Origin: Luteococcus sp043424415
GTDB lineage: Bacteria > Actinomycetota > Actinomycetes > Propionibacteriales > Propionibacteriaceae
Length of the DNA: 26,124 bases
Assembly (NCBI RefSeq): GCF_043424415.1
Contig: NZ_JBHWOO010000046.1
Span: forward strand, 1-26,124
Direction: 5' to 3'
The notes below the pieces were generated by a model. That model made no database searches. It was not told the DNA's origin and worked only from the letters and a program-made list of their open reading frames with translations. Below, piece by piece: positions 1 to 9,931 of this stretch. Position numbers and translations under genes: made by a program. Position 1 is the stretch's first letter; the number at the start of each line of letters is the position of its first letter.

Positions 1-1697
<1,697 letters not shown>

Positions 1698-2002
1698 CTG
1701 TGGTGCTCCTTGCTCGCATGGGTCCGTCCCGGCAGGGGCCTCGCGGCCCGTCACGTGACGGCAGTAGTCCAACGGGGAAATTCTACCGCACGGCACCGCA
1801 GATCGCGCATCTGGCGGGGCCGTGACGAGCACCCAATGCCCCTGAGTCGCCCTGCAGCCCCTCCGTGAGCGTCCAGAATGGGGTCCACCTAGGCCCCCAG
1901 CGGGTCCGGGGGGCACAGGGGCCGCTGTGGGCCCTTTCGGGGTCGGGGACTTGTCTGCACCGTGGGTCTGCTCGCTGGCCGATGGCATCGCCCCGGCGCG
2001 GC
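1698..2002. other. gyrB-dciA intergenic region
   Basis: This 305-nt gap upstream of gyrB holds no convincing gene. It contains a perfect 14-bp palindrome, CCGTCACGTGACGG, at 1748-1761 and a short GC hairpin (GCCCCC 1893-1898 with GGGGGC 1909-1914) that could end dciA transcription. The palindrome shares only the TCACGTGA core with parS. The gyrB promoter should be here on the minus strand, but I see no clear -35/-10 pair. Confidence 0.5.
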
Positions 2003-2641
2003 TCAGCCGTAGGTGTCGCGGGGTCCGCGTCCATCACGCACCGAGCGTGAGCCGTGCTTCCAGCTGGGGGCATTGGGACCCTTCACCACCACGCGGGTGA
2101 CGGTGCCGTCACCCAGCTGGCGGTTGAGCTCGGCGACCAGACTGGGGGCGAGCATCCGCAGGTTGGTGGCCCAGGCCGTTGACTCGCACCGCACGGTGAG
2201 CACGGTGTCGACATAGGCCTCCGGCTGGGAGTGCTGGGCATTGGTGGCACCCACCAGCTGGTCCCAGCTCATCAGCAGGTTGCGCAGGTTCACCTCGCGC
2301 TGCCAGCCCCGCTCGGCGATGACGCGCCCCAGCGCATTGCCGAGTGGCTGCGGGTCGCGGGCATCAGGTCCCGAGCCGGACAGGGTCGCGCCCTGGCCCC
2401 ACTGGCTGCGTCGCTTCCTGCGACGGCGGGTTGCCGAGGGGTTCACCCCCCTGGGCGGCGGCAGCAGGGAGCGAGTGGCCTCGGCAACCTGGCTGGCCAG
2501 GTCCGTCCCCAGGGGGTCGTGGCGGGCGAGCAGTTCACGCTCCTGTTCCACCTCCTGTTCCACCTCATCGACGGGCCGCTCCACAGCCCGCCCATCCGAC
2601 CAGGATTCGTTGCCCCACAAGGATTCAGAGGACTCCGTCAT
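2003..2641 (-). CDS. dciA: DUF721/DciA-family protein, probable replicative helicase loader
   Basis: A 212-aa protein with a charged, low-complexity N-terminal half (Glu-rich at about 25-38, Arg/Lys patch at about 71-79) and a C-terminal DUF721 domain at about 98-188, including the conserved stretch CESTAWATNLRML at 152-164. DUF721 proteins of this locus (between recF and gyrB, as in mycobacteria) are the ancestral bacterial helicase operators called DciA, which act on DnaB at initiation. The ATG overlaps the recF stop as ATGA (2638-2641), implying translational coupling. Family and locus identity are strong; helicase-loader function here is inferred from the family. Confidence 0.88.
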   Translation of the reverse strand: MTESSESLWGNESWSDGRAVERPVDEVEQEVEQERELLARHDPLGTDLASQVAEATRSLLPPPRGVNPSATRRRRKRRSQWGQGATLSGSGPDARDPQPLGNALGRVIAERGWQREVNLRNLLMSWDQLVGATNAQHSQPEAYVDTVLTVRCESTAWATNLRMLAPSLVAELNRQLGDGTVTRVVVKGPNAPSWKHGSRSVRDGRGPRDTYG

Positions 2642-3936
2642 GATTCATCCCCAGCCGTCCCCATGCTGTCCACCGACCCATCCACAGAGTTTTCCACAGG
2701 CTGTGGAGTGAGCTGTGCCACAGTCTGCGCAGCCTCGCCCTCCACCGTCTCCAGGGGCTCCCCGTCCAGGCCAGCGGGCACCACGGTCCCGGCCTGCACC
2801 CGGTAGCGACGCCCCTGCGGCTGGCCGTCCTGCCCCATGGTCAGCATCGCTGGCACGTCGGTGGGCACCGCCGCAGTGACCAGCACCTGCTCGGCCCCGC
2901 GCACGTGCTCGGCCAGCCGCAGCCGACGGGTGCTGTCCAGTTCGGCGAAGACGTCGTCCAGCACCAGCACCGGCTCGATTCCGTCGGCCCGCAGCAGCTC
3001 ATAGGTGCCCAGCCGCAGCGCCAGGGCCAGTGACCAGCACTCGCCGTGGCTGGCATAACCCTTGGCCGGCAGCTGGCCGATGAACAGCATCAGGTCATCG
3101 CGGTGCGGGCCCACGAGGCTCACACCACGAGCCAGTTCGTCACGGCGCCGTTCGGCCATCTGGTCCACGAGGCGACGCTCCAGCAGTTCCCGGCCGGGCT
3201 CCTCTGCGGGAGTGGGTTCCAGGTCCAGGGAGGTCTTGTACTCGGCCCGCACCACATTGTTGGTGGGCGCGATCTCCTCATAGGCCCTGGTCACATGGGG
3301 CATCAGGTCGATGATCGTGTCCAGCCGGGCGTGCAGCAACTCACCGCCGATGCGGGCCAGCTGCTCGTCCCAGGCGTCAAGGGTGGCCATCGCGTACTCG
3401 TCATCGCGCTGGCCCGGCTTCGCCAAGGACTTCAGCAGGGTGTTGCGCTGCTTGAGGGCCTTCTCGTAGTCGCTCTTGACGCCGGCCATCCGCGGCCAGC
3501 GGGTGGCGACGATCTGGTCCAGGAAACGTCGCCGGTCCGACGGGTCGCCCTTGACCACCGACAAGTCCTCCGGGCTGAACACCACGGTGCGCAGCACCCC
3601 GCAGATCTCGCGCGCCCTGGGCAGCGGATTGCGGTTGACCCGCGCACGATTGGCCCTGCCCGGGTTCACCTCCACCTCGAGCAGCAGCTGGCGGGGGTCG
3701 TCGCTGGCCGCCTGCACCCGGCCGCGCACGATCGCCTGGGTGCAGCCGGCCCGCACCAGCGGCGCCTCGGAGCTCACCCGGTGTGATCCCATGTGCGACA
3801 GGTACTCGACCGCTTCCACCAGGTTGGTCTTGCCCTGGCCGTTCTTCCCGACGAAGATCGTCACGCCCGGCCCCAGCTCGACATCGGCGCTGGGATAGCA
3901 GCGCCAGTCGGTGAGGTTGAGGTGGTGGACGAACAT
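2638..3936 (-). CDS. recF: DNA replication and repair protein RecF
   Basis: SMC-like ATPase that helps load RecA at single-strand gaps. From the ATG at 3934-3936 the protein is 432 aa: Walker A GKNGQGKTN (30-38), the SPEDL block (121-125), the GPHRDD segment (276-281), the signature-like ASHGE (295-299) and Walker B VLVLDDVFAELD (323-334). A longer upstream extension in frame exists but starts with low-complexity sequence and runs through the intergenic palindrome, so I reject it. The family is usually about 360-390 aa; here a tail of about 45 residues (385-432) follows the core, and its DNA contains DnaA-box-like sequence. The gene overlaps dciA by 4 nt and lies downstream of gnd. Confidence 0.96.
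   Translation of the reverse strand: MFVHHLNLTDWRCYPSADVELGPGVTIFVGKNGQGKTNLVEAVEYLSHMGSHRVSSEAPLVRAGCTQAIVRGRVQAASDDPRQLLLEVEVNPGRANRARVNRNPLPRAREICGVLRTVVFSPEDLSVVKGDPSDRRRFLDQIVATRWPRMAGVKSDYEKALKQRNTLLKSLAKPGQRDDEYAMATLDAWDEQLARIGGELLHARLDTIIDLMPHVTRAYEEIAPTNNVVRAEYKTSLDLEPTPAEEPGRELLERRLVDQMAERRRDELARGVSLVGPHRDDLMLFIGQLPAKGYASHGECWSLALALRLGTYELLRADGIEPVLVLDDVFAELDSTRRLRLAEHVRGAEQVLVTAAVPTDVPAMLTMGQDGQPQGRRYRVQAGTVVPAGLDGEPLETVEGEAAQTVAQLTPQPVENSVDGSVDSMGTAGDES
2678..2710. promoter_or_regulatory. DnaA-box-like cluster inside the recF 3' end
   Basis: CCATCCACA (2678-2686), TTTTCCACA (2690-2698) and the inverted TGTGGAGTG (2702-2710) fall within 33 bp. TTTTCCACA is one base from the TTATCCACA consensus and is the same sequence seen upstream of dnaA in this window. 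The cluster encodes part of the RecF C-terminal tail. That it binds DnaA is inference. Confidence 0.45.
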
Positions 3937-4032
3937 GCCCACCAGTCTATGGGCGGCGTCTGACAGTCCCGGATGGCTGGCGTGGGACCAGCGCGGCACC
4001 AGGCTTCGGCACCGAGGATCCGTGAACGCAAC

Positions 4033-4072
4033 GGGGTCCAAGACCGTTCCACGTGGAACGATCTTGGACCCC
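4033..4072. promoter_or_regulatory. parS-like site at the centre of a 40-bp inverted repeat
   Basis: GTTCCACGTGGAAC (4046-4059) is a perfect 14-bp palindrome close to the parS consensus GTTTCACGTGAAAC. It sits exactly at the dyad of a larger inverted repeat with 20-nt arms, 19 of 20 positions complementary (C4044/A4061 is the single mismatch); the outer arms are GGGGTCCAAGA and TCTTGGACCCC. The element lies between the gnd stop and the recF start on the minus strand. It could be a ParB-binding site, a transcription terminator hairpin for gnd, or both. No T-run is obvious. Confidence 0.75.
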
Positions 4073-4093
4073 ACCCGCTGCCTTCGACCAAGA

Positions 4094-5014
4094 TCAGGCG
4101 GGATTGCCACCCTCGCGCGCCGGGAGAGTGCCGTCGGGCTGGGCCGCGACGACGCCGTGACCGCCGAACTCATTGCGCATCGCCGCGATCATCTTCATGG
4201 CCGGCTTCTCCTCCTGCTGGCTGACGAAGCGGGCGAACAGGCTGGCGGCGATGGTGGGCACCGGAACGCCCATGTCGACGGCCGCGGTCACGGTCCAGCG
4301 GCCCTCACCGGAGTCCTCGGCGATGTCGTCGATCTTGTCCAGGTGCGGATCCTTGTGCAGGGCGTCGACCATCAGGTCCAGCAGCCAGGACCGGATCACC
4401 GTGCCCTCCTTCCAGCTCTCGAAGGTGGCGGGCACGTCCTCGACGATCTCGGCGGCCTCCAGCAGCTCCCAGCCCTCGGCATAGGCCTGCATGACGGCGT
4501 ACTCGATGCCGTTGTGCACCATCTTCGCGAAGTGCCCGGCGCCGTGCTTGCCGGCGTGCACGAAGCCGTGCTCCCCCTCCGGCTTGAGGGCGTCGAAGAT
4601 GGGCTGGACGACGGCGACGTCCTTGGCCTCACCGCCCACCATCAGTGCATAGCCGTTGTCGAGGCCCCAGACACCGCCCGAGACGCCGACGTCGAGGAAG
4701 CCGACATCCTTGGAGGCCATCAGCTCGGCATGCGCCGCGTCCTTGTTCCAGGGCGAGTTGCCGCCGTCGATCACGATGTCGCCGGGGCCCAGCAGGTCGG
4801 CAAGGGTGATGATGGTCTCCTCCACGACCTTCGTGGGCAGCATCACCCAGACCACCTTGGGCCCCTCGGTCAGCTGCGCCACCATCTGCTCAAGGCTGCC
4901 GACGTCGGAGAGCTCCGGGTTGACGTCATAGCCCACGACAGTGTGCCCGGCGCGGCGGATGCGCTCGCGCATGTTGCCACCCATCTTGCCCAGGCCGACG
5001 AGTCCGATCTGCAT
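4094..5014 (-). CDS. gnd: 6-phosphogluconate dehydrogenase, decarboxylating, short form
   Basis: Oxidative decarboxylation of 6-phosphogluconate to ribulose 5-phosphate in the pentose phosphate pathway. The 306-aa protein has an N-terminal Rossmann motif GLVGLGKMGGNM (4-15), the substrate-binding SGGVWG (112-117), and the KMVHNGIEYAVMQ segment (164-176) with the catalytic lysine. Its length fits the roughly 300-residue short Gnd class rather than the 470-residue class. The ATG at 5012-5014 is preceded by GGGAGGA at 5 nt, which decides the start over a longer upstream reading. Gnd is a common resident between dnaN and recF in actinobacteria. Confidence 0.95.
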   Translation of the reverse strand: MQIGLVGLGKMGGNMRERIRRAGHTVVGYDVNPELSDVGSLEQMVAQLTEGPKVVWVMLPTKVVEETIITLADLLGPGDIVIDGGNSPWNKDAAHAELMASKDVGFLDVGVSGGVWGLDNGYALMVGGEAKDVAVVQPIFDALKPEGEHGFVHAGKHGAGHFAKMVHNGIEYAVMQAYAEGWELLEAAEIVEDVPATFESWKEGTVIRSWLLDLMVDALHKDPHLDKIDDIAEDSGEGRWTVTAAVDMGVPVPTIAASLFARFVSQQEEKPAMKMIAAMRNEFGGHGVVAAQPDGTLPAREGGNPA

Positions 5015-5129
5015 GTGGATCCTCCCAAGACGTGTGCTGGGCGCCGATCGGCCGCAGCGGGTACCCCATGAGCCTAGGCAGGCCCGCTCGGGATCTGTCG
5101 GTCCTCGGGCTCGACTTCGCCCACAGCGA

Positions 5130-5161
5130 CAGGGGCGCACTGCCGCAGCAGTCCGCCCCTG
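5130..5161 (-). terminator. Hairpin terminator after the aldehyde dehydrogenase gene
   Basis: On the minus strand CAGGGGCG-g-ACTGC-tgcg-GCAGT-g-CGCCCCTG folds into a long hairpin of 8 bp, one mismatch and 5 bp with a 4-nt loop. It starts about 27 nt after the aldehyde dehydrogenase stop and ends well before gnd, so it probably separates the two transcripts. There is no strong U-tract. Confidence 0.65.
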
Positions 5162-5188
5162 ACGGCTCCACCGCTCCTTCCGCGTGGC

Positions 5189-6712
<1,524 letters not shown>

Positions 6713-6794
6713 GGTCTTTCCCATCGACGGTGAAGGGTGTGATTTTCATCACACCCTAGACGCTGGGCAAGGACACCGGAAGGCACCCGCATAC

Positions 6795-6843
6795 ATCCTG
6801 TGGCCCTTTCGGTTGGTCTTCCACCGCAAAAGGCCCACAGGAT
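6795..6843 (-). terminator. Imperfect hairpin downstream of the protease remnant
   Basis: ATCCTGTGGCCCTTTCGG (6795-6812) and CCGCAAAAGGCCCACAGGAT (6824-6843) form an inverted repeat of about 18-20 nt with two small indels and an 11-nt loop. On the minus strand it lies just after the frameshifted protease remnant, so it may be that gene's former terminator; it also lies upstream of the aldehyde dehydrogenase start and could affect its leader. Confidence 0.5.
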
Positions 6844-6859
6844 CAACGCGGCTCACGGT

Positions 6860-7315
6860 TCAGCAGGTCAAGGAGATCGTGGGCACGCTGTCGTTGAACC
6901 CGGGGTGTCGACAGGCCACGGTGCCGTTGGGGAGCAGTCCGCTCCCCTGCGCTGCTGCCCCGCAAGTGCCTGTCGCGACGAGGGTGGCGTGCATCTGCTC
7001 GGAGGGTGATCTGACGACCCTTGGCCTCGGCCACCGAGACGGCGTCGTGGACGGCCGCAGCCCACTCGACCAGGACGTAGTCGTCCCCACTGCCGCAACC
7101 TGGGGGTCTGCTGCTCGAGCAGCGGCACGTCACCGGGGGGTGAGCTTCTGGGCGTCCAACGCCGCGGCCGCGCCCACGTTGCAGCCGGCCTCCTGGGTGA
7201 TGGTGGGAACCATGTACGGGGTGGCCTTGGGAATCAGGCCGGTCACTCCCCCGCCGTCCTCGTCGCCGACCAGCACGCCCATCACACCGGTGCCGTGGTT
7301 GGGATCGGCTCCTTG
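6860..7315 (-). pseudogene. Frameshifted remnant of a subtilisin-like (S8) serine protease
   Basis: Reading the minus strand from about 7315 gives GADPNHGTGVMGVLVGDEDG followed by GVTGLIPKATPYMVPTITQE, the catalytic-His block HGTxVxG and following region of S8 peptidases. The frame is then lost at about 7130; GDVPLLEQQTP continues in another frame, and GDDYVLVEWAAAVHDAVSVA in a third, in the order seen in intact S8 proteases (LTPGDV-LLEQQ, then a VEW-AV-DA helix). A further shift gives a run ending in a stop at 6860. The Asp block before and the GTSxASP serine block after are absent. At least two frameshifts and loss of both ends make it non-functional. Family assignment is by motif recognition. 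Confidence 0.7.
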
Positions 7316-7498
7316 TCACTTCTGCAGGGTCCCGATCCAGGTGTCACTGCGCACCGGACAGGTGGGGTCCTCGTGCTGCGTGTCCCGGGATGACCTCCTA
7401 GGAGCCCTTGCCGCGAGACTTCTCCACCGGGTCGACGACGACGCGGGGGTGCAGCTCCTTGTCGGGCTGGGAACTGTCGGCACGGCATGGTCCCACAG
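7316..7498. other. Gap between the protease remnant and the dnaN terminator
   Basis: About 180 nt with no recognisable gene. Minus-strand reading just upstream of the protease fragment (for example SDTWIGTLQK followed by a stop) might be further eroded protease coding sequence, but I cannot align it to the Asp-containing block of the family. Confidence 0.3.
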
Positions 7499-7535
7499 AC
7501 ACTGGGGTCCCGGATATGCTCCGGGACCCCAGTGT
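7499..7535 (-). terminator. dnaN terminator
   Basis: A perfect 16-bp stem, ACACTGGGGTCCCGGA (7499-7514) and its complement (7520-7535), encloses a 5-nt TATGC loop. It lies 15 nt beyond the dnaN stop on the minus strand and is the expected intrinsic-type terminator. The following bases are not T-rich on the minus strand. Confidence 0.8.
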
Positions 7536-7550
7536 GTGGTTGGTTCTCGC

Positions 7551-8711
7551 TCAGTTGGGAAGGCGCATCAGCATGATCACGTGCTTGTAGTCGGGCAGGG
7601 GGTCGCCATCCAGGTCGGACAGGCCCGTCACCAGGCAGGGCTTGCCGGGAGCGGTGAAGGAGAAGTGGACATAGGGGGTGTCGAGCACGTTGAGGGCGTC
7701 CGACAGGTAGTGCGGGTTGAAGCCGGCAGCCATCATCTGGTCCGGGTCGCCGGTGTGGTTCTCGACGATGGCCTCGATTGCCTCGGAGGCCTGGGCCTGG
7801 TCTCCGGTGGCGGCCTCGAGGGCCACCTGACCGTCGCCGATGATCATGCGCAGCGGCGTGTTGCGCTCGGCCACCAGGGCCACGCGCTTGACCGAGGCGA
7901 TCAGCTCGGCAGTGCTGACGCGCACCGAGACGGCCGCCTTGACGTCCATCAGGTGGCGGACCTTGGGGAACTCGCCGTCGAGCAGGCGGGTGGTGATCTG
8001 GCGGGTTCCGCCGCTGCCCTCGCCCTCGAAACCGATGAGGCCGTCCCCGGCCGAGGCATTCGACAGGCTCATGGTGACGTTCTCGCCGGAGACCATGCTC
8101 TTGGCGGTCTCCCCCAGCACCTTGGCCGGCACGAGGGCAGCACCGGAGGACTGGGAGTCAGTGGGGCGCCAGCTGAGTTCCTTGAGTGCCATGCGGTAGC
8201 GGTCGGTGGCCAGCAGCGAGAGGGTCTCGCCCTCGATCTCGACGCGCACGCCGGTGAAGACGGGCAGCAGCTCGTCGCGTCCGGCGGCCACGGTCACCTG
8301 GCTGACGGCCTTGGCGAAGTCGTCGCTGGCGACGGCACCGGTGGCTGAGGGCATCTCGGGCAGGTTCGGGTAGTCGGCAACAGGCAGCGTCTGCAGGGTG
8401 AAGCGGGCCGAGCCGCAGACCAGCTCCATCTTCGACGCATCGCTGGTCAGCTCGACCGGCTTGTTGGGCAGGCTACGGGCAATGTCGGCCAGGAGCCGAC
8501 CGGAGACCAGGGCCTCGCCCTGCTCCAGGACGTCGGCAGCGACATTGATCTGCGCGGAGGTCTCGTAGTCGAAGCTCGACATGGTGATGCCCTGCTCGTC
8601 GGTCCTGATCAGCAGACCGGCCAGGATCGGGACGCTGGGTCGGCTTGGCAGGCTGCGGGCAGCCCAGGCAACGGCCTCAGCCATCACATCGCGTTCCACG
8701 CGGATCTTCAC
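7551..8711 (-). CDS. dnaN: DNA polymerase III beta sliding clamp
   Basis: The ring-shaped processivity clamp of the replicase. The 386-aa product has the three-domain clamp layout: domain I with SLPSRPSVPILAGLLIRT and RLLADIARSLP; the central ATGAVASDDFAKAVSQVTVAAG with PVFTGVRVEIEGETLSLLATDR; and the C-terminal end DPLPDYKHVIMLMRLPN, the conserved hydrophobic-cleft terminus (family M-P-x-R/L). The start is a GTG at 8709-8711 with AAGGGG 5 nt upstream. In most actinobacteria dnaN directly follows dnaA; here about 1.2 kb containing the origin candidate and a tetR gene separate them. Confidence 0.97.
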   Translation of the reverse strand: MKIRVERDVMAEAVAWAARSLPSRPSVPILAGLLIRTDEQGITMSSFDYETSAQINVAADVLEQGEALVSGRLLADIARSLPNKPVELTSDASKMELVCGSARFTLQTLPVADYPNLPEMPSATGAVASDDFAKAVSQVTVAAGRDELLPVFTGVRVEIEGETLSLLATDRYRMALKELSWRPTDSQSSGAALVPAKVLGETAKSMVSGENVTMSLSNASAGDGLIGFEGEGSGGTRQITTRLLDGEFPKVRHLMDVKAAVSVRVSTAELIASVKRVALVAERNTPLRMIIGDGQVALEAATGDQAQASEAIEAIVENHTGDPDQMMAAGFNPHYLSDALNVLDTPYVHFSFTAPGKPCLVTGLSDLDGDPLPDYKHVIMLMRLPN

Positions 8712-8829
8712 GGCGTCCCCTTCGTCTACGAGCTCAGGTCAATGGCGGCAACGATGTCGTGGTGACAGTCGACCGCGTGGAAATCATATCCGGTCGGACG
8801 AAGCTGTCGGCGAATGGCGCCAGCAGCCT

Positions 8830-8966
8830 CCATGGCGGGTGAAGGGTTTTGCCCGCCACGGTGATGGCGGGCAAGAAAATTGGCAATCCTTCGGCCGCCA
8901 TGGAGGCCTTGGCCGTGCCAGTCGGGTCCTTGTTGATGGCCTCCTTGCCCGCCATGGCGGGCAAGG
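8830..8966. repeat. Cluster of TGGCGGGC inverted repeats
   Basis: ATGGCGGGTGAAG (8832-8844), the inverted pair GCCCGCCA (8851-8858) and TGGCGGGC (8865-8872), and a perfect 24-bp palindrome with arms CCTTGCCCGCCA and TGGCGGGCAAGG (8943-8966) occur in under 140 bp. GATGGCGGGC or close copies recur at 15076, 15151, 15238, 16882 and, inverted, at 15291. They may be binding sites for an origin-associated protein or simple cruciform elements; the function is unknown. Confidence 0.6.
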
Positions 8967-9039
8967 TTTTCCCCAGAATCGAGTGCAAGCAACTTTGAAG
9001 ACCCTTTGAGATGTCTAGTTCCGTAGTAGTCACAGCTTC

Positions 9040-9057
9040 TGTGGAGGCTGTGGAAAA
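9040..9057 (-). promoter_or_regulatory. DnaA box pair near the AT-rich stretch
   Basis: TGTGGAGGC (9040-9048, weak) and TGTGGAAAA (9049-9057, complement TTTTCCACA) are adjacent and in the same orientation. They abut the relatively AT-rich segment 8980-9040. A further near-box TGTGGATGA (complement TCATCCACA) is at 9103-9111. Confidence 0.55.
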
Positions 9058-9194
9058 CCCGCGTTGATGCTTGTCGATGGCGGTTCGGCGGCCGATCAGG
9101 GCTGTGGATGACGTGCACCCGGCGGTGGACGCAGTGTGGAGGCCGACGAGGCCCTCGAATGCCATCCACCGGCCGCCCACAGGACTTCTGTGAG

Positions 9195-9233
9195 TTGTCC
9201 ACAGTTGTCCACAGCCCTTCTGTGGACAACTGT
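9195..9233. promoter_or_regulatory. Three perfect DnaA boxes in an inverted arrangement
   Basis: TTGTCCACA occurs at 9195-9203 and 9205-9213, and its complement TGTGGACAA at 9221-9229. ACAGTTGTCCACAG (9201-9214) and CTGTGGACAACTGT (9220-9233) form a perfect 14-bp inverted repeat with a 5-nt spacer. TTGTCCACA is the form of DnaA box typical of high-GC actinobacteria. The hairpin also lies about 55 nt before the tetR start, so DnaA or TetR control of that promoter is conceivable. Confidence 0.75.
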
Positions 9234-9286
9234 GGAGGTTGGGCGGGCTACGCTTCGCGAAAGGACCAGATGGCGGGAGAGGCAGA

Positions 9287-9931
9287 GTGGCTGAACAGCA
9301 TGTGACGAGCCCCAAGGGCGACCGACGACGCACGCAGATCCTGGACGAGGCGGTCCGGCTCTTCGGCGAGATCGGCTACCGGGGCACCTCGCTGCGCGAC
9401 ATCGCCGCACGGGTGGGCATCACCCATCCGGGCCTGCTGTACCACTTCCACTCCAAGGAGGAGTTGCTCCTGGCGGTGTTGGCCCGCCGTGATGAGGAGG
9501 ACTGCCACCGCTTCGGCGGCGACAGTGCCGAACCGCTGGAATCCCTGCGAGGGGTGGTGAGCACGATGGAGCACAACCAGGCCCACCATGGCATCGTCGA
9601 GCTGTTCACCACGCTCTCGGCCGAGGCCACCGATGACTCCCATCCCGCACACGACTACTTCCGCACGCGCTATCAGGAGCTGTTGACGGCCCAGACCAGG
9701 ACCTTCGAGATCGCCGCGCGGCGTGGCCTGCTGGCCGAGGGAGTCGACCCCGCCCTGGCGGCGCGCAGCCTGGTGGCCCTGATGGACGGCCTGCAGGTGC
9801 AGTGGCTCTACCACCAGGACCAGGTCCAGATGGCGATCGAGGTGGAAGCCCACCTCGATCGCCTGCTGGTGCGGCCGCTGGCCGAATTGGAGCAGGCGCA
9901 GACAGCGGCGGTTACTGGCCCTGCTGCTTGA
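9287..9931 (+). CDS. TetR/AcrR-family transcriptional regulator
   Basis: A 214-aa regulator with an N-terminal DNA-binding helix-turn-helix (about 14-60: ILDEAVRLFGEIGYRGTSL, then IAARVGITHPGLLYHFHSKE) and a helical ligand-binding/dimerisation domain to the C terminus. The GTG at 9287 is chosen because GGGAGAGG lies about 4 nt before it; an in-frame ATG at 9239 would run through DnaA-box sequence. The gene lies inside the dnaA-dnaN interval and converges on dnaA, overlapping its 3' end by 20 nt (9912-9931). No adjacent transporter or enzyme gene suggests its target. The ligand is unknown. Confidence 0.93.
   Translation: MAEQHVTSPKGDRRRTQILDEAVRLFGEIGYRGTSLRDIAARVGITHPGLLYHFHSKEELLLAVLARRDEEDCHRFGGDSAEPLESLRGVVSTMEHNQAHHGIVELFTTLSAEATDDSHPAHDYFRTRYQELLTAQTRTFEIAARRGLLAEGVDPALAARSLVALMDGLQVQWLYHQDQVQMAIEVEAHLDRLLVRPLAELEQAQTAAVTGPAA

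Larger units (their letters stand above)
8712..9286. other. oriC: dnaN-tetR intergenic region containing the oriC candidate
   Basis: This 575-nt non-coding stretch sits where oriC lies in actinobacteria, between dnaN and dnaA. From left to right it holds a block of inverted TGGCGGGC repeats (8830-8966), a relatively AT-rich stretch (about 8980-9040), and DnaA boxes or near-boxes at 9040-9048, 9049-9057, 9103-9111, 9195-9203, 9205-9213 and 9221-9229. TAGTAG at about 9024-9029 next to the first boxes resembles a DnaA-trio unwinding element, but orientation was not verified. Position relative to dnaA and the box density support oriC; unwinding has to be inferred. Confidence 0.75.

Noticed and set aside
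1748..1761. CCGTCACGTGACGG palindrome as a parS site upstream of gyrB
   Set aside because: It shares only the TCACGTGA core and lacks the GTT/AAC flanks present in the four parS-type sites.
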